Positions 10,047 through 19,091 of a DNA stretch of 38,004 bases are shown one piece after another. Numbering within the stretch: the first letter of the stretch is position 1; the number at the start of each line of letters is the position of its first letter. A program made the position numbers and the translations under genes. The DNA is from Branchiostoma floridae (Eukaryota; Chordata; Leptocardii; Amphioxiformes; Branchiostomatidae), in NCBI RefSeq assembly GCF_000003815.2, contig NC_049987.1, positions 25,171,896 to 25,209,899 of the forward strand, read 5' to 3'. The notes under the pieces are model-generated. The model made no database searches, was not told the DNA's origin, and was given only the letters and a program-made list of their open reading frames with translations.

Positions 10047-10097
10047 CTCGTTACCATAACACATAAGATGGTGGACGGTAACGAGGGACTTGAAGAC
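10047..10097 (-). CDS. candidate 51-nt mini-exon (exon 2 partial duplicate, copy A)
   Basis: The minus strand encodes [17 protein letters not shown], identical to the last 17 residues of PICALM exon 2. The nucleotides differ at five positions, all at third codon positions and all synonymous. A plausible acceptor (cctgcttacactag) directly precedes it and a donor GTAAGG directly follows. The length is a multiple of three, with phase 0 at both ends, so inclusion after exon 2 would repeat 17 residues without a frameshift. It may equally be a non-functional duplicate. The duplication would lengthen a tightly packed ANTH helix, so constitutive inclusion is unlikely. Confidence 0.4.
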
Positions 10098-10150
10098 CTA
10101 GTGTAAGCAGGTGAGACTTAACTAGCTGTGTAAAAGATAAGACTCCTTAC

Positions 10151-10293
10151 CTCGTTCCCATAGCACATAAGATGGTGGACAGTGACGAGGGATTTGAAGA
10201 CCACCACCCAGCTGCTGTTGCTGCTGCGCTCGATGATCAGGTCCGCCAGCTGAGGAATGTTCACGTGCGGCTCGTTTGTGCACTGCAGGAGAT
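10151..10293 (-). CDS. PICALM: PICALM/AP180 coding exon 2
   Basis: The minus strand encodes (Y)[19 protein letters not shown], then a stretch ending [20 protein letters not shown], matching PICALM residues that follow KKKHLDY. Acceptor: tgtttattacag before base 10293. Donor: GTAAGG after base 10151. The 143 nt plus one base from exon 1 give 48 codons, ending in phase 0. The exon encodes ANTH helices that follow the lipid-binding loop. A short serine/asparagine-rich stretch (RSSNSS) lies where vertebrates have ERTTNSS. Both ends of this exon are duplicated in the neighbouring introns (see 9924, 10047 and 10354), which is odd. Confidence 0.96.
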
Positions 10294-10309
10294 CTGTAAT
10301 AAACAATAA

Positions 10310-10550
10310 ACAATAAACAAACACGTAAACACACACAGGTACACACACACAAACACGTGCGGCTCGTTTGTGCACTGCAGGAGATCTGTAATAAACAACA
10401 AACACAAATTTTCATTTAAATTACATGTAAAATTTTGTCACATAGATAGTATTTACAAAAGTCGCGAGCACACACACACACGGATAGCCACACACAGATA
10501 CATACACACGCACACAAACACACAGACAGACACACATACAGAGACACACA
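10310..10550. repeat. CA-rich microsatellites
   Basis: Imperfect (CA)n tracts at about 10328-10354 and 10469-10550 flank the duplicated exon 2 start. Such tracts favour slippage or unequal exchange and may have aided the duplication. Confidence 0.9.
10354..10400 (-). pseudogene. duplicate of exon 2 acceptor and first 32 nt
   Basis: On the minus strand, GTTTATTACAG followed by ATCTCCTGCAGTGCACAAAC and GAGCCGCACGTG exactly repeats the exon 2 start, 92 bp upstream of the real one in the gene's sense. It breaks into a (GT)n tract after CACGTG. It presents an intact decoy 3' splice site with no following donor of its own. Confidence 0.85.
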
Positions 10551-10842
10551 AACGATGCCCCAAACATAACCTTGCTGATTGCATCATGGCAGGACTCCTG
10601 TAGCTGTTTAATCAGGCCTGTATCCTGGGCTTTACCAAAGTCAAGTTCAGTGCTACAGGAGCTTACAGAGCACTGGGACCTCCATACAGGAGACATGACG
10701 CACCACTTCATGGACAGACTTCTTTTGTCATGATGTTTGCCGAGCACATTCCTCCTGCTGTGGTTTCTGCTTGTGGTGCAAACTGCAGTTTGTAATCCAT
10801 CACATTAAGTTGGGGTGAAGCAGTTAGGCTCATGTATGGGCA

Positions 10843-10912
10843 CGGCTCAAAATTCATTTTTAGGAAGGGGTGCACTGGTGCACTTAACTGAAAAATTTAG
10901 CTGACTTAAAAG
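10843..10912. mobile_element. fragment of GGGCTCGAAAT-type element
   Basis: CACGGCTCAAAATTCATTTT and GGTGCACTGGTGCACTTAAC match the left end of the full copy at 11155; no right end was found. Confidence 0.5.
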
Positions 10913-11154
10913 TTTTAATTATATGTAATAAATAGCTAAGGTTTTATTCTTATGACACTCAAATTTATATTTATTAGTAGTGTAATATTGTACCTTTACT
11001 CCATAGTCCATAGCCTACAGCCACAGCCAGCAACAAAATATCAACATTTTCTATTCTTCTTCCCAACAAAACATGAAGTTTTCTAAAACCTACACTAGTA
11101 CTACAACTAACCTACACTAGTACTACAAGTTCAACTATGTGCAGGTTAGGAATG

Positions 11155-11467
11155 CAGGGCTCGAAATTCATTTTTGGGATTAGGTGCACTGGTGCACCCA
11201 GCTTAAAAAATTGGGTGCACCACCTAAATTTAAGTAATAACTTAATAATAAAACTTAGTTACAAGCTATCAAATTAAAAACAAGTACCAAGACAGACATT
11301 TCCATCATCTTTCTAACTTAGATGTCAAGAACATGATATATACTAGTATACGTTGATATCTTTATATACATAAACCTAAGAAAATATTTGGGCACCCTGT
11401 GCACCCACCGAAAATAATCGGGTGCACAGCTCCAATTTTGCACATGCACCCAGTATTTCGAGCCCTG
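11155..11467. mobile_element. TIR element, CAGGGCTCGAAAT family, full copy
   Basis: It starts CAGGGCTCGAAATTCATTTT and ends AGTATTTCGAGCCCTG. The sub-terminal regions are rich in GGTGCAC/GTGCACC. GGAATG lies directly outside both ends (11149-11154 and 11468-11473), suggesting a 6-bp target duplication. CAGGGCTCGAAAT resembles hAT termini, although hAT normally gives 8 bp. There is no coding capacity. Confidence 0.75.
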
Positions 11468-11816
11468 GGAATGTAACAGTGTGTGACCTCAGCTTATTAC
11501 TAACCACCTCTAACAAAGCATGGACTAGTCAAACAGGGTGAGGAAACCACAGGAGAATTGGATCCAGTCCCAGCCTGTTAAACATTACCCACACAGTATA
11601 ACATGAACTTGAACTTAGCACTTTCTGTTTTACCTTACCAAGTTCAAATGTTATCATAGTATCAATTCTATTGGGAGAAAAATGCACAGTTTGAACCTTT
11701 GCAATACGATCATGATATTTGATAATAATAAAGATGTTGGTACAAATATATTATTTTCTAATTGTAACAATTGAATTTGAGGATGTCAGCAGAAGCCAGA
11801 AGTTCTTGTTCAGGAA

Positions 11817-11890
11817 TGACTGACTGACTGACTGACTGACTGAATGAATGAAAGAACGAAAGAATGGATGAATGAACAAATGAATGAAAA
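11817..11890. repeat. (GACT)n/(GAAT)n microsatellite
   Basis: GACT units grade into TGAA/TGAATGAA and diverged AGAACGAAAG units. The frames on both strands here only reflect the repeat. Confidence 0.9.
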
Positions 11891-12026
11891 GCTGGCAGAC
11901 AAAATACATCTGAGGAGAAACCTTGATCCAAATGCAGATATTGGTGATAAATACAATTATTTTCATCAACATTGTATAGTTATGGAATACACATACAAAT
12001 TCCCAGCCAAAACCCTAGCCATAGAT

Positions 12027-12227
12027 GAGGGTCTGCATGCTCTTTTCCGTAAGGCACAGGCAGCCTATTTTATTTCCCGTAATTCGTAGGGAAAACCATC
12101 TTATCTACGTAAATCGTAGCGAGGTGACGAAATTTAGCGTAATTGCCTTCCTTGATTTAGCGTAATACGTAGGGGGTTCTCCTGAATTCAGCGTAAATCG
12201 TTGTCAGGACCCCCCATACTGACCCTC
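12027..12227. mobile_element. short MITE with 6-bp TSD ATAGAT
   Basis: The ends are GAGGGTCTGCATG and the reverse complement of CATACTGACCCTC. The element is flanked by ATAGAT at 12021-12026 and 12228-12233. Inside there are four diverged CGTAA(T/A)NCGTAG motifs. The element is only 201 bp, and the TIR match is modest (10/13). Confidence 0.65.
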
Positions 12228-13018
12228 ATAGATAGGCAGTCCTTCCTGTACGAACTCTCTCAGAGGTTTCCAAGAATGTCGTCAGCACACAGTGAGAAAA
12301 AAGCCAGCTGTTGTGTAATGTTCCTGTACTGCCAGGGAAATATGTTTGATTACAGATTCCTGGCAAAGCAAATAACCTGGGACAAATCTGACCTGTAACA
12401 AATACAGGTCAACGACCTGTCATAACCTCTAGAGTTCAGATCTAGATCAGCATAATAATCCTGTTCTACACTTTCCTGATTAGCACAATTAAAATTCTAA
12501 CAAACCTATAACAACACTTGATTGCTGACAGGCACTATTCGTTTCTATACTAACTTGAAATGACAATCACAACGTCAATTCTCCCCTTCAATTACTGTAT
12601 ATGCAGAAATTTTCCTGGTGGTTTTATGTTTGCCATTTTCCCAGTGCCCACTTCACCACAAACATTTTTTTTTTTTTATTACAGTACGTGACCAAATCAT
12701 ACAGCGCTAATGTGGACTCAAAACCACAGCAAACACTCCATTTTTCCACCTCTGCAAAATTAAATCCCCCCAAAACTTAAGTCGCATTTACAGTGCCCCA
12801 CTCACACCTGGGTTATGCCAACTGTTATAAGTACAGTGATTTATGAGTTTTGTGCTGGAGTCACCACAGATGTCAGAGTTATATTGATTATTTCCCTACA
12901 ATAACGCAGCCTGAAAATCAATAAACCTACATAGGCAGACACTGCACAGGCCTGCAGTTATCAGCTATAACTATGACTTGTCTATCACGCTGTTTGGAAC
13001 GTGTTCTTTAGTACTGAC

Positions 13019-13451
13019 TAGGGCTGGGTATCGGTACAGCGTACCGGTACAAAACCGGTTTTTCTTATTGGACCGGTCCAGAAAAACCGGACCTGAAAAA
13101 AGTAGGTGGACCGGATGTTGGACCGATTAGAACATTAACAGATTATTTTAACAGGCATTCACACGTTTTTGCGCTTGCAGGTGGAAGAAAATAACAAGAG
13201 TGAAGTAGAGTAGAGTTTATAGTAATTTATACCAAGTTTTAAAGCCAATCGTACAGGTGCAGGTAGCGTTGTAGGGTTTTAAAACGCCAGTGTAAGTCTA
13301 ATACTCCACCAAACAGATTTCTTTCTAGTGAAATGGACCATTGGTATGAGTCATACAGAATCAGGTCCAGGTTCAGGTCTGGACCTGGACCTGATCCTCT
13401 GGACCTGAACCGGACCTGGACCTGAATTTTCTGTACCGGTACCCACCCCTA
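13019..13451. mobile_element. hAT-like MITE with 8-bp TSD
   Basis: The ends are TAGGGCTGGGTATCGGTAC and, as reverse complement, TAGGGGTGGGTACCGGTAC. It is flanked by GTACTGAC (13011-13018) and GTAATGAC (13452-13459), an 8-bp duplication with one mismatch. The interior carries many GGACCTGGACC/CCGGTCC motifs. Non-coding. Confidence 0.8.
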
Positions 13452-13479
13452 GTAATGACAGTTAGCGTCGCTTATTACA

Positions 13480-13673
13480 AGGAGTTAGGATATGAAAACG
13501 CCAGTGAAAGTCAGCTACTAAACCAAAACAGACTCCTTGGTAGTAAAATGGACCATCGTTTTGAACATTGCCTATTCACAGTCAATTAGGTCCTGGTCCA
13601 GGTTTGTACCCCTACCTGATCATTAGTACCTGGACCGTACCTGGACCTGAATTTTCTGTACTGGTACCCACCG
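13480..13673. mobile_element. partial second copy of the 13019 MITE
   Basis: ATGAAAACGCCAGTGAAAGT through CTGTACTGGTACCCACC repeats the right half of the preceding element (from about 13280), lying 20-30 bp beyond its end. It suggests a tandem duplication or a second decayed insertion. Confidence 0.7.
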
Positions 13674-13733
13674 GCCCATGGGTCTCCTGTAAAATGTTTA
13701 TTTTTAAGACCTTCCTATCATTCATTAGTCACT

Positions 13734-14050
13734 CAGGGCTCGAAATACTGGTGCATGTGCACCCAGGTGCACCCAAAATTGGAACTGTGCACCCAATTTT
13801 TTTCAGTGGGTGCACAGTGTGCACCCAAATATTTTCTTAGGTTTATGTATGGAAAAATATCAAGTATACTAGTATACATTATATTCTTGACATCTAAGTG
13901 TTAGAAAGATAATAAAAATATCTGTCATGTTACTTGTTTAAGAATTTGATAGCGAGTAACTAACTTATGTTATTAGTTTTTTTGACATTCCCCTTAAATT
14001 TTAAGCTGGGGGCACCAGTGCACCTAATCCCCAAAATGATTTCAGCCCTG
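13734..14050. mobile_element. TIR element, CAGGGCTCGAAAT family
   Basis: It starts CAGGGCTCGAAATACTGG and ends AATGATTTCAGCCCTG. GTGCACCCA repeats lie inside both ends. TCACT lies directly outside both ends. It is in the opposite orientation to the 11155 copy. Non-coding. Confidence 0.75.
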
Positions 14051-14647
14051 TCACTAGACCACAGTTGCCCACAGTTGCCAATTTATATCCTTGGTTCTAG
14101 CACATTTAAGATCCGAAAATAGCAAGCGGACATCATAATAGCAGAGGGAGGAAGGAAAACTTCAATTTGAAATTTTGATGGTATTCACTTCATAACACTG
14201 ATGTTTTCCCTTGTTATAAGCATATTCAAATCCATGTTTCTTAAAACAATGGTTTCAAAGCTTCACACTTTCAAAGCTGAACATTCTATCTTCAAAAATG
14301 CCATGAAAATCTACATGTATGTTCTGCCATGACATGAAATGATATCTTTTGGTAGAGGTTTAGGGGCAGTATCTTTTCCCAGTTTTCATAGAATGAGAGT
14401 CTGATTGTGTATTTCAACACCTCACTCTAAAATCACATTACCGGAAGAATGTGTAGGGTGTTATTGTAGCCAAGAAAAGCAGCAGGTCCTTGACAGAAAG
14501 GTATATCTGTGTCTGAATCTCAATCTGGAAGCTGTTAGCAGGGTACAGGGATCAGAGACTTTGGTTTATCATATCACAACATGTCAGGAGATCAGGGCTT
14601 CAGTCAGAAGGGAACTTCTCTTCTTTACATGTTCTGGAAAAACTAGT

Positions 14648-15035
14648 AGAAAGGCCACAATTTCGACGAAAATGCAGGAATGTTTCTGAAGGAGAGAAGG
14701 AATTAAAAATTTATCAGAAAAGTAATTTAAAAAACAACTGAAAACTCAGCACGGAAAAACCTTAAACACGATAATATACCTTAGAATATCTCCATGATGT
14801 GAAGGTAAATAGGTCTGCAATACAACCGTCTCCATTACGCTGAAGGACGAAGGTACACTGGAACTTTTCTTTTTTTTACTTTTTAGACATATACATCATA
14901 ATAAATATGTTTAGTCTTGCGAACAGAGCATTACACATTTGACAATCGGCCTTTTTATTTCTTTTCTGACAATTTTCTCTTTTTTCTCTCCCCTTCGGAA
15001 ACATCCTGCATTTTCCTCGACAAAGTGGCCTCTCT
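14648..15035. repeat. inverted pair of ~85-bp repeats
   Basis: Sequence 14648-14730 (AGGCCACAATTTCGACGAAA, ATGCAGGAATGTTTC, ATCAGAAAAG) recurs reverse-complemented at about 14951-15035 with 10-15 changes. The 220 bp between can loop out. It may be a decayed foldback element or an inverted duplication; no coding signal. Confidence 0.65.
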
Positions 15036-15065
15036 ATAGTTTTCTACCGCTTTGCCTGCCATGTA

Positions 15066-15769
15066 CAGGGCTCGAAATACTGGGTGCATGTGCACCCAGG
15101 TGCACCCAAAATTAGAACTGTGGACCCAATTATTTTCTGTGGGTGCACAGGGTGCACCCCAAACATTTGTTGACACATGTATGTTAAGATATCAAAGTAT
15201 ACTAGTATACATCATATTCTTGACATCTAAGCGTTAAAAAGATAATAAAAATGTTTGTCATGGTACTTGTTTAAGGATTTGATAGCCTGTAACTTAGTTT
15301 TATCATTAGGTTATTACTTGAATTTAAGTGGTGCACCCAAACATTTTTTGGTGCACCCAATTTTTTTAAGCTGGGTCAGCCTTTTAGCTAGGATTTTAAT
15401 AGGGAGTCCAAACTTATTGGTGAGTCGCAGTAAGTGACTATTGTAGGGGGGTCTGGGGGCATCCACCTTGCATGGTGCAGAGTTTTTGATGATTTTAAGT
15501 TAAAACAGTGCATTCTAAGGTATCCCAAGAGGCAAAAATACTGTTACAGATGTCAAGACTGTGACCACAGATGACCTGGTAGCATCCCTGGTCAATCAGA
15601 ATTTCATGCTTGTCAGAGGATTTTCTCCCCAGTATAGGGCGTCCAGGGGCATCAAATTTCTTGTTATTCTAAGAAAAGTGCGTCCAGATGACGCGTTGAC
15701 GCATGCCTGGCTAAAAGCCTGAGCTGGGTGCACCAGTGCACCTAATCCCAAAATGAATTTCGAGCCCTG
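15066..15769. mobile_element. TIR element, CAGGGCTCGAAAT family, interrupted by a nested MITE
   Basis: It starts CAGGGCTCGAAATACTGGG and ends ATGAATTTCGAGCCCTG. CATGT(A/C) flanks both sides. The element is about 350 bp once the nested insertion at 15377-15721 and its duplicated 8 bp are excluded. It lies in the same orientation as the 13734 copy. Confidence 0.8.
15377..15721. mobile_element. hAT-like MITE nested in another TIR element
   Basis: The 16-bp inverted ends CAGCCTTTTAGCTAGG and CAGGCTTTTAGCCAGG match at 14/16. A perfect 8-bp TSD AGCTGGGT sits at 15369-15376 and 15722-15729. The interior contains GGGGGTCTGGGGGCATCC. The host sequence joins cleanly when the insert and one TSD are removed, so the order of insertion is certain. 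Confidence 0.92.
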
Positions 15770-16204
15770 CATGTCTGAAGGGCAGTGGAGACTCCGCCTG
15801 CGGTCTCAAGGTTAGACTCTGACAGTGAAATGGAGGGTCTCTGTTTGAGTGTTGATGTTGGGAGTTCAGCCCCCAGTCGGACTTCCTCTCAACAACTCAG
15901 GAAAACTGTTTCACAGATGCAGCCAGGATTCCACAGGGTTGGACAAGTCCAATAGTCCAATTGTCCCAGGCAAGTGAAAGTGCCAATCGGGCAAGCGCAT
16001 GTCCAATCCCACTTGCCTGGTAGATTTTGACAGCAGTGCGCCTCCTTCCCACTAAAGTCTAAAGTCCTTGCTGGTTGCATGTTCTGTGGCTTTTGTTGCT
16101 GTTTTTGCCGATTAACTGTCAATCTAAGAAAATTTGTGAAGTACTTATATATATCAAGTTTTCTTAGTTAAGGAACAAAAGGAAGTGCTAGTACTCTATT
16201 TTTT

Positions 16205-16240
16205 CTGCAGCACCCAAAAATGAATTTCAAGCCCTGGGTG
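16205..16240. mobile_element. end fragment of GGGCTCGAAAT-type element
   Basis: CACCCAAAAATGAATTTCAA followed by GCCCTGGG is a decayed right end. No partner end was found. Confidence 0.4.
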
Positions 16241-16412
16241 GTATCTGAGGAAACTGGGGCCAAAGGTGAGTTTTCTTTCATAGAGGAGTTTGAGCCAATC
16301 AACACCCCGTTTTCTGTTAATGGCTATAAAGATGACCCTTGTGACTGTTGGGTGGAGAAAAACTTTTAAGGTTGAAATTGGGGTTAGTACTTTTCTGAAG
16401 CCTTGTTTTAAG

Positions 16413-16545
16413 AATGACAATGACAATGAAGTTTATTGCATATTCATGCCCCATTGGGGCTAAATGCAGTCAGTTTGGTACATAGAAAGTAATCGGAAAG
16501 CTATACATATATATTACAGTTTACATGCTTCTTCTCTCTTCTTAA
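16413..16545 (-). mobile_element. LINE 3'-tail fragment (minus orientation)
   Basis: The minus strand reads TTTAGCCCCAATGGGGCATG, then ATGCAATAAACTTCATTGTC and ATTGTCATT. The polyadenylation-type AATAAA followed by short ATTGTC repeats is typical of a non-LTR retrotransposon end. It shares its layout with the tails at 2518 and 33885. Confidence 0.6.
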
Positions 16546-17029
16546 AACGTGTAGACGAGCTTACAGAGTTTTTCCAGTATATCGTAGTTAGATGATGACA
16601 TAAGGTATTTGAACAGATCTTCCTTCTTTAGGTGCGTATATTTTTTTCGCAGATATCTGTGAGGTCTTGAGATCTTGTTTTAACGTGCTTTCCTATATGG
16701 AGAGGTCTAACCGTGTTATCAGCCCCTCTGTATGTAACTTCTCTGCCCTGACCCGAATCATAACACATTAGTGTCATTACCCCAGGTAAGCCACACCTGT
16801 CACCAACTCTCACAGCTTCTCACCTTACTGTTACCATGGCAACTGCCTTTGTTCTACGGGTGCTCGACCTGACAGGTCCCATGGGGATTAATGATGGGAA
16901 ACTAACGACCTGCAGAACTGACAGGACTCCCAGATGACCAGTGCAGGGCTCGAAATATCGTGCACCAAAAATCGGAGCTAATAACAATCCATGATATGTC
17001 GATGTAGGTTAGACATCCAGGTAATAAGA

Positions 17030-17125
17030 TACGCCAAAAATAGTTACTCAAGCAACTGGATATGGTTTTGAAACGGTCAGACGTTTCGGATAGAATCTAC
17101 TATCCTTCGTCAGTGACATGGCCGA
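17030..17125 (-). repeat. hammerhead-bearing repeat, copy 3 (minus)
   Basis: The reverse complement contains GTCACTGACGAAGGATAG, then CTATCCGAAACGTCTGAC (17076-17117), and continues into ATATCCAGTTGCTTGAGTAA. Over about 90 bp it is almost identical to 18930-19022, so the two copies face each other across a gapped 1.8-kb segment. Confidence 0.75.
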
Positions 17126-17285
17126 CATCATGAATGTATAGGCCCGTCATACTCTTTCGACACCTAAGCTACTGTCTCGAGCTACCATCTGAATCTATAA
17201 CATATACTATGCGTTGTTTTAATACTGTAGCCTTTACCTCTTCACGTGGTGCATATGGTAAGAAGAACTGTATCATACGATATCT

Positions 17286-17470
17286 NNNNNNNNNNNNNNN
17301 NNNNNNNNNNNNNNNNNNNNNNNNNNNNNNNNNNNNNNNNNNNNNNNNNNNNNNNNNNNNNNNNNNNNNNNNNNNNNNNNNNNNNNNNNNNNNNNNNNNN
17401 NNNNNNNNNNNNNNNNNNNNNNNNNNNNNNNNNNNNNNNNNNNNNNNNNNNNNNNNNNNNNNNNNNNNNN
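17286..17470. other. assembly gap (185 N)
   Basis: Run of N. Predicted frames across it are meaningless. Confidence 1.
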
Positions 17471-18763
17471 GAATCCATACTCCATTAATAACATTTTTAT
17501 GGAGGCGAAAAAAATAATCTGACAGTTGTCCCCCAGACACTTGACACACCCCGATCTGGCTGTGCTGTTCGGAGGGTGTTGAAAGTTTGTCACAATAGCA
17601 GATACTTTTCGTCATTTTATCAAAGTAGAAAGTCAAACTAAACTAACAATATATAATGTGAAATATTTTTGAGAAAGTTGGAGCACTGTTGCCATCAGAT
17701 ATATGCTTTCTGGGCGCTTTTTATTGTCATTTAATCATCATCTATTGTCAGTTCCACCCGATGTTTTGGAAAATCCAAATGCCGTCAGCACTCCCCACAA
17801 GTAACAACCTGACTGGACAACGCCCCCAAAAGGGAGGAGTTAACTTTTTCAGCCTTTGTGGAAAGTTTTACCGCCAGCAGGCCAGGGTGCCGGAGTGTCT
17901 GGTGGGCGGAGCCAAGAGTATGGAAACCGTGGGAATGTTTCTCTGCCTCATACTAGATGAATACATTAAACCATATTTGGTGTGTATGAGTTTCAACTGG
18001 AGTCACAATTTACACAGGTCTCAAAGCAACGTGTTTTCTTTCTATCTTCCCGTAATGCCTGCAGAGGAATCAGCAATGCAATATGACATGTAGGGGGAGG
18101 TGTAAAATGTAAAGTGTGTTCAGTGTTCTTTCTCTAACTAAATTTCTAGAATTAATTAACAAGAGATGCAGAGAGGCTTAGGTGCTGATATTTGTAGCTA
18201 GTCTTTCAATACAGAAAGTCAGTGCACTTCTTCTGTCATGGTCTATTTTGGGCTTGGGATGTAAGCAACTATGTGTAACTCAGAGCAAATTGTGAATAGA
18301 TTACATATATACAGGTCAAATGCATTACTCTATTATATATGATATTTTTCAAGGCCCAATCTAACATTTTAAGATTATGGCAGTGTGTTGTAGCCATTCT
18401 TTTTTAAGTATTGGAAACATTGTTCCCACTGCCATGAAATTGAATACTGTATTTTGAATATTGCACGGAAATGGAAGAACATTGACTGATTGAGAAAGTC
18501 TAAGCAAACATCGAAATGTACATAACTGTCATAGAAATGATTGCAGAATTTTGAAATTACTTAACTTTGATTTGACTCTCTAGTAACTTTTTTGTAAAAT
18601 GATGTTACGTACCTGTTTCTAGGTTTTCCTGTTATTTTTTTTTTGTTTCTGTTTCTGAGTTAAGATATCTTGTGACAAGGTCCTTTAAATTGTAAGGGTA
18701 ACACAGGGTCCCTTAGAATGGCCAATTTTAATTCTATTTTTCCAAAAGCTCCATACCGTGGAA

Positions 18764-18863
18764 NNNNNNNNNNNNNNNNNNNNNNNNNNNNNNNNNNNNN
18801 NNNNNNNNNNNNNNNNNNNNNNNNNNNNNNNNNNNNNNNNNNNNNNNNNNNNNNNNNNNNNNN
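18764..18863. other. assembly gap (100 N, probably of unknown true size)
   Basis: Exactly 100 N, the conventional placeholder. A hammerhead-bearing repeat starts directly after it. Confidence 1.
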
Positions 18864-18866
18864 CTT

Positions 18867-19022
18867 CCTATTGGACATCTGAAATTGTCTTCATTCATAG
18901 TTAGAGTATAAAAGACCTGTTTCTTCCAGATCTCTTCAGTGTCACTGACGAAGGATAGTAGATTCTATCCGAAACGTCTGACCGTTTCAAAACCATATCC
19001 AGTTGCTTGAGTAACTATTTTT
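18867..19022 (+). repeat. hammerhead-bearing repeat, copy 2
   Basis: TTCCTATTGGACATCTGAAA-type sequence leads to the hammerhead-like motif at 18941-18982: GTCA, CTGACGA, A, stem GGATAG/CTATCC with a 6-nt loop, GAAAC, GTC, TGAC. This is followed by ATATCCAGTTGCTTGAGTAA. The same order (TTCCCATTGGAC... motif) is seen at about 985-1135. Confidence 0.75.
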
Positions 19023-19091
19023 GGCGTAATAACAATCCATATACTGTTTATACAGATACATTACATTTACAGGACAGTTATGTATAAAACT

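Larger units (their letters stand above)
1739..10150 (-). other. PICALM intron 2
   Basis: This 8.4-kb intron is largely repeats: TIR elements at 1870-2092, 3144-3322, about 4079-4458 and 6363-6704; a LINE tail near 2520; a 65-bp triplicate at 5872-6045; a CR1 tail with a 56-bp minisatellite (8166-9246); a SINE (9440-9660); and duplicated pieces of exon 2 (9924-10100). I see no gene or element in 3330-4000, 5147-5545 or 6710-8120; these are AT-rich and unremarkable apart from short homopolymers. Confidence 0.9.

Noticed and set aside
9831-10064. 77-codon minus-strand frame with [12 protein letters not shown] repeated
   Set aside because: It joins two partial exon 2 copies with intron sequence and passes through donor sites; not a protein of its own.
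10370-10747. Histidine/threonine-rich or cysteine/valine-rich frames
   Set aside because: They come from the CA/GT microsatellite.
17134-17636. Frames of 127 and 155 codons
   Set aside because: Most of the length is N from an assembly gap.
17689-18093. 134-codon plus-strand frame
   Set aside because: No recognisable domain, antisense to PICALM in its first intron, composition like the surrounding intron.
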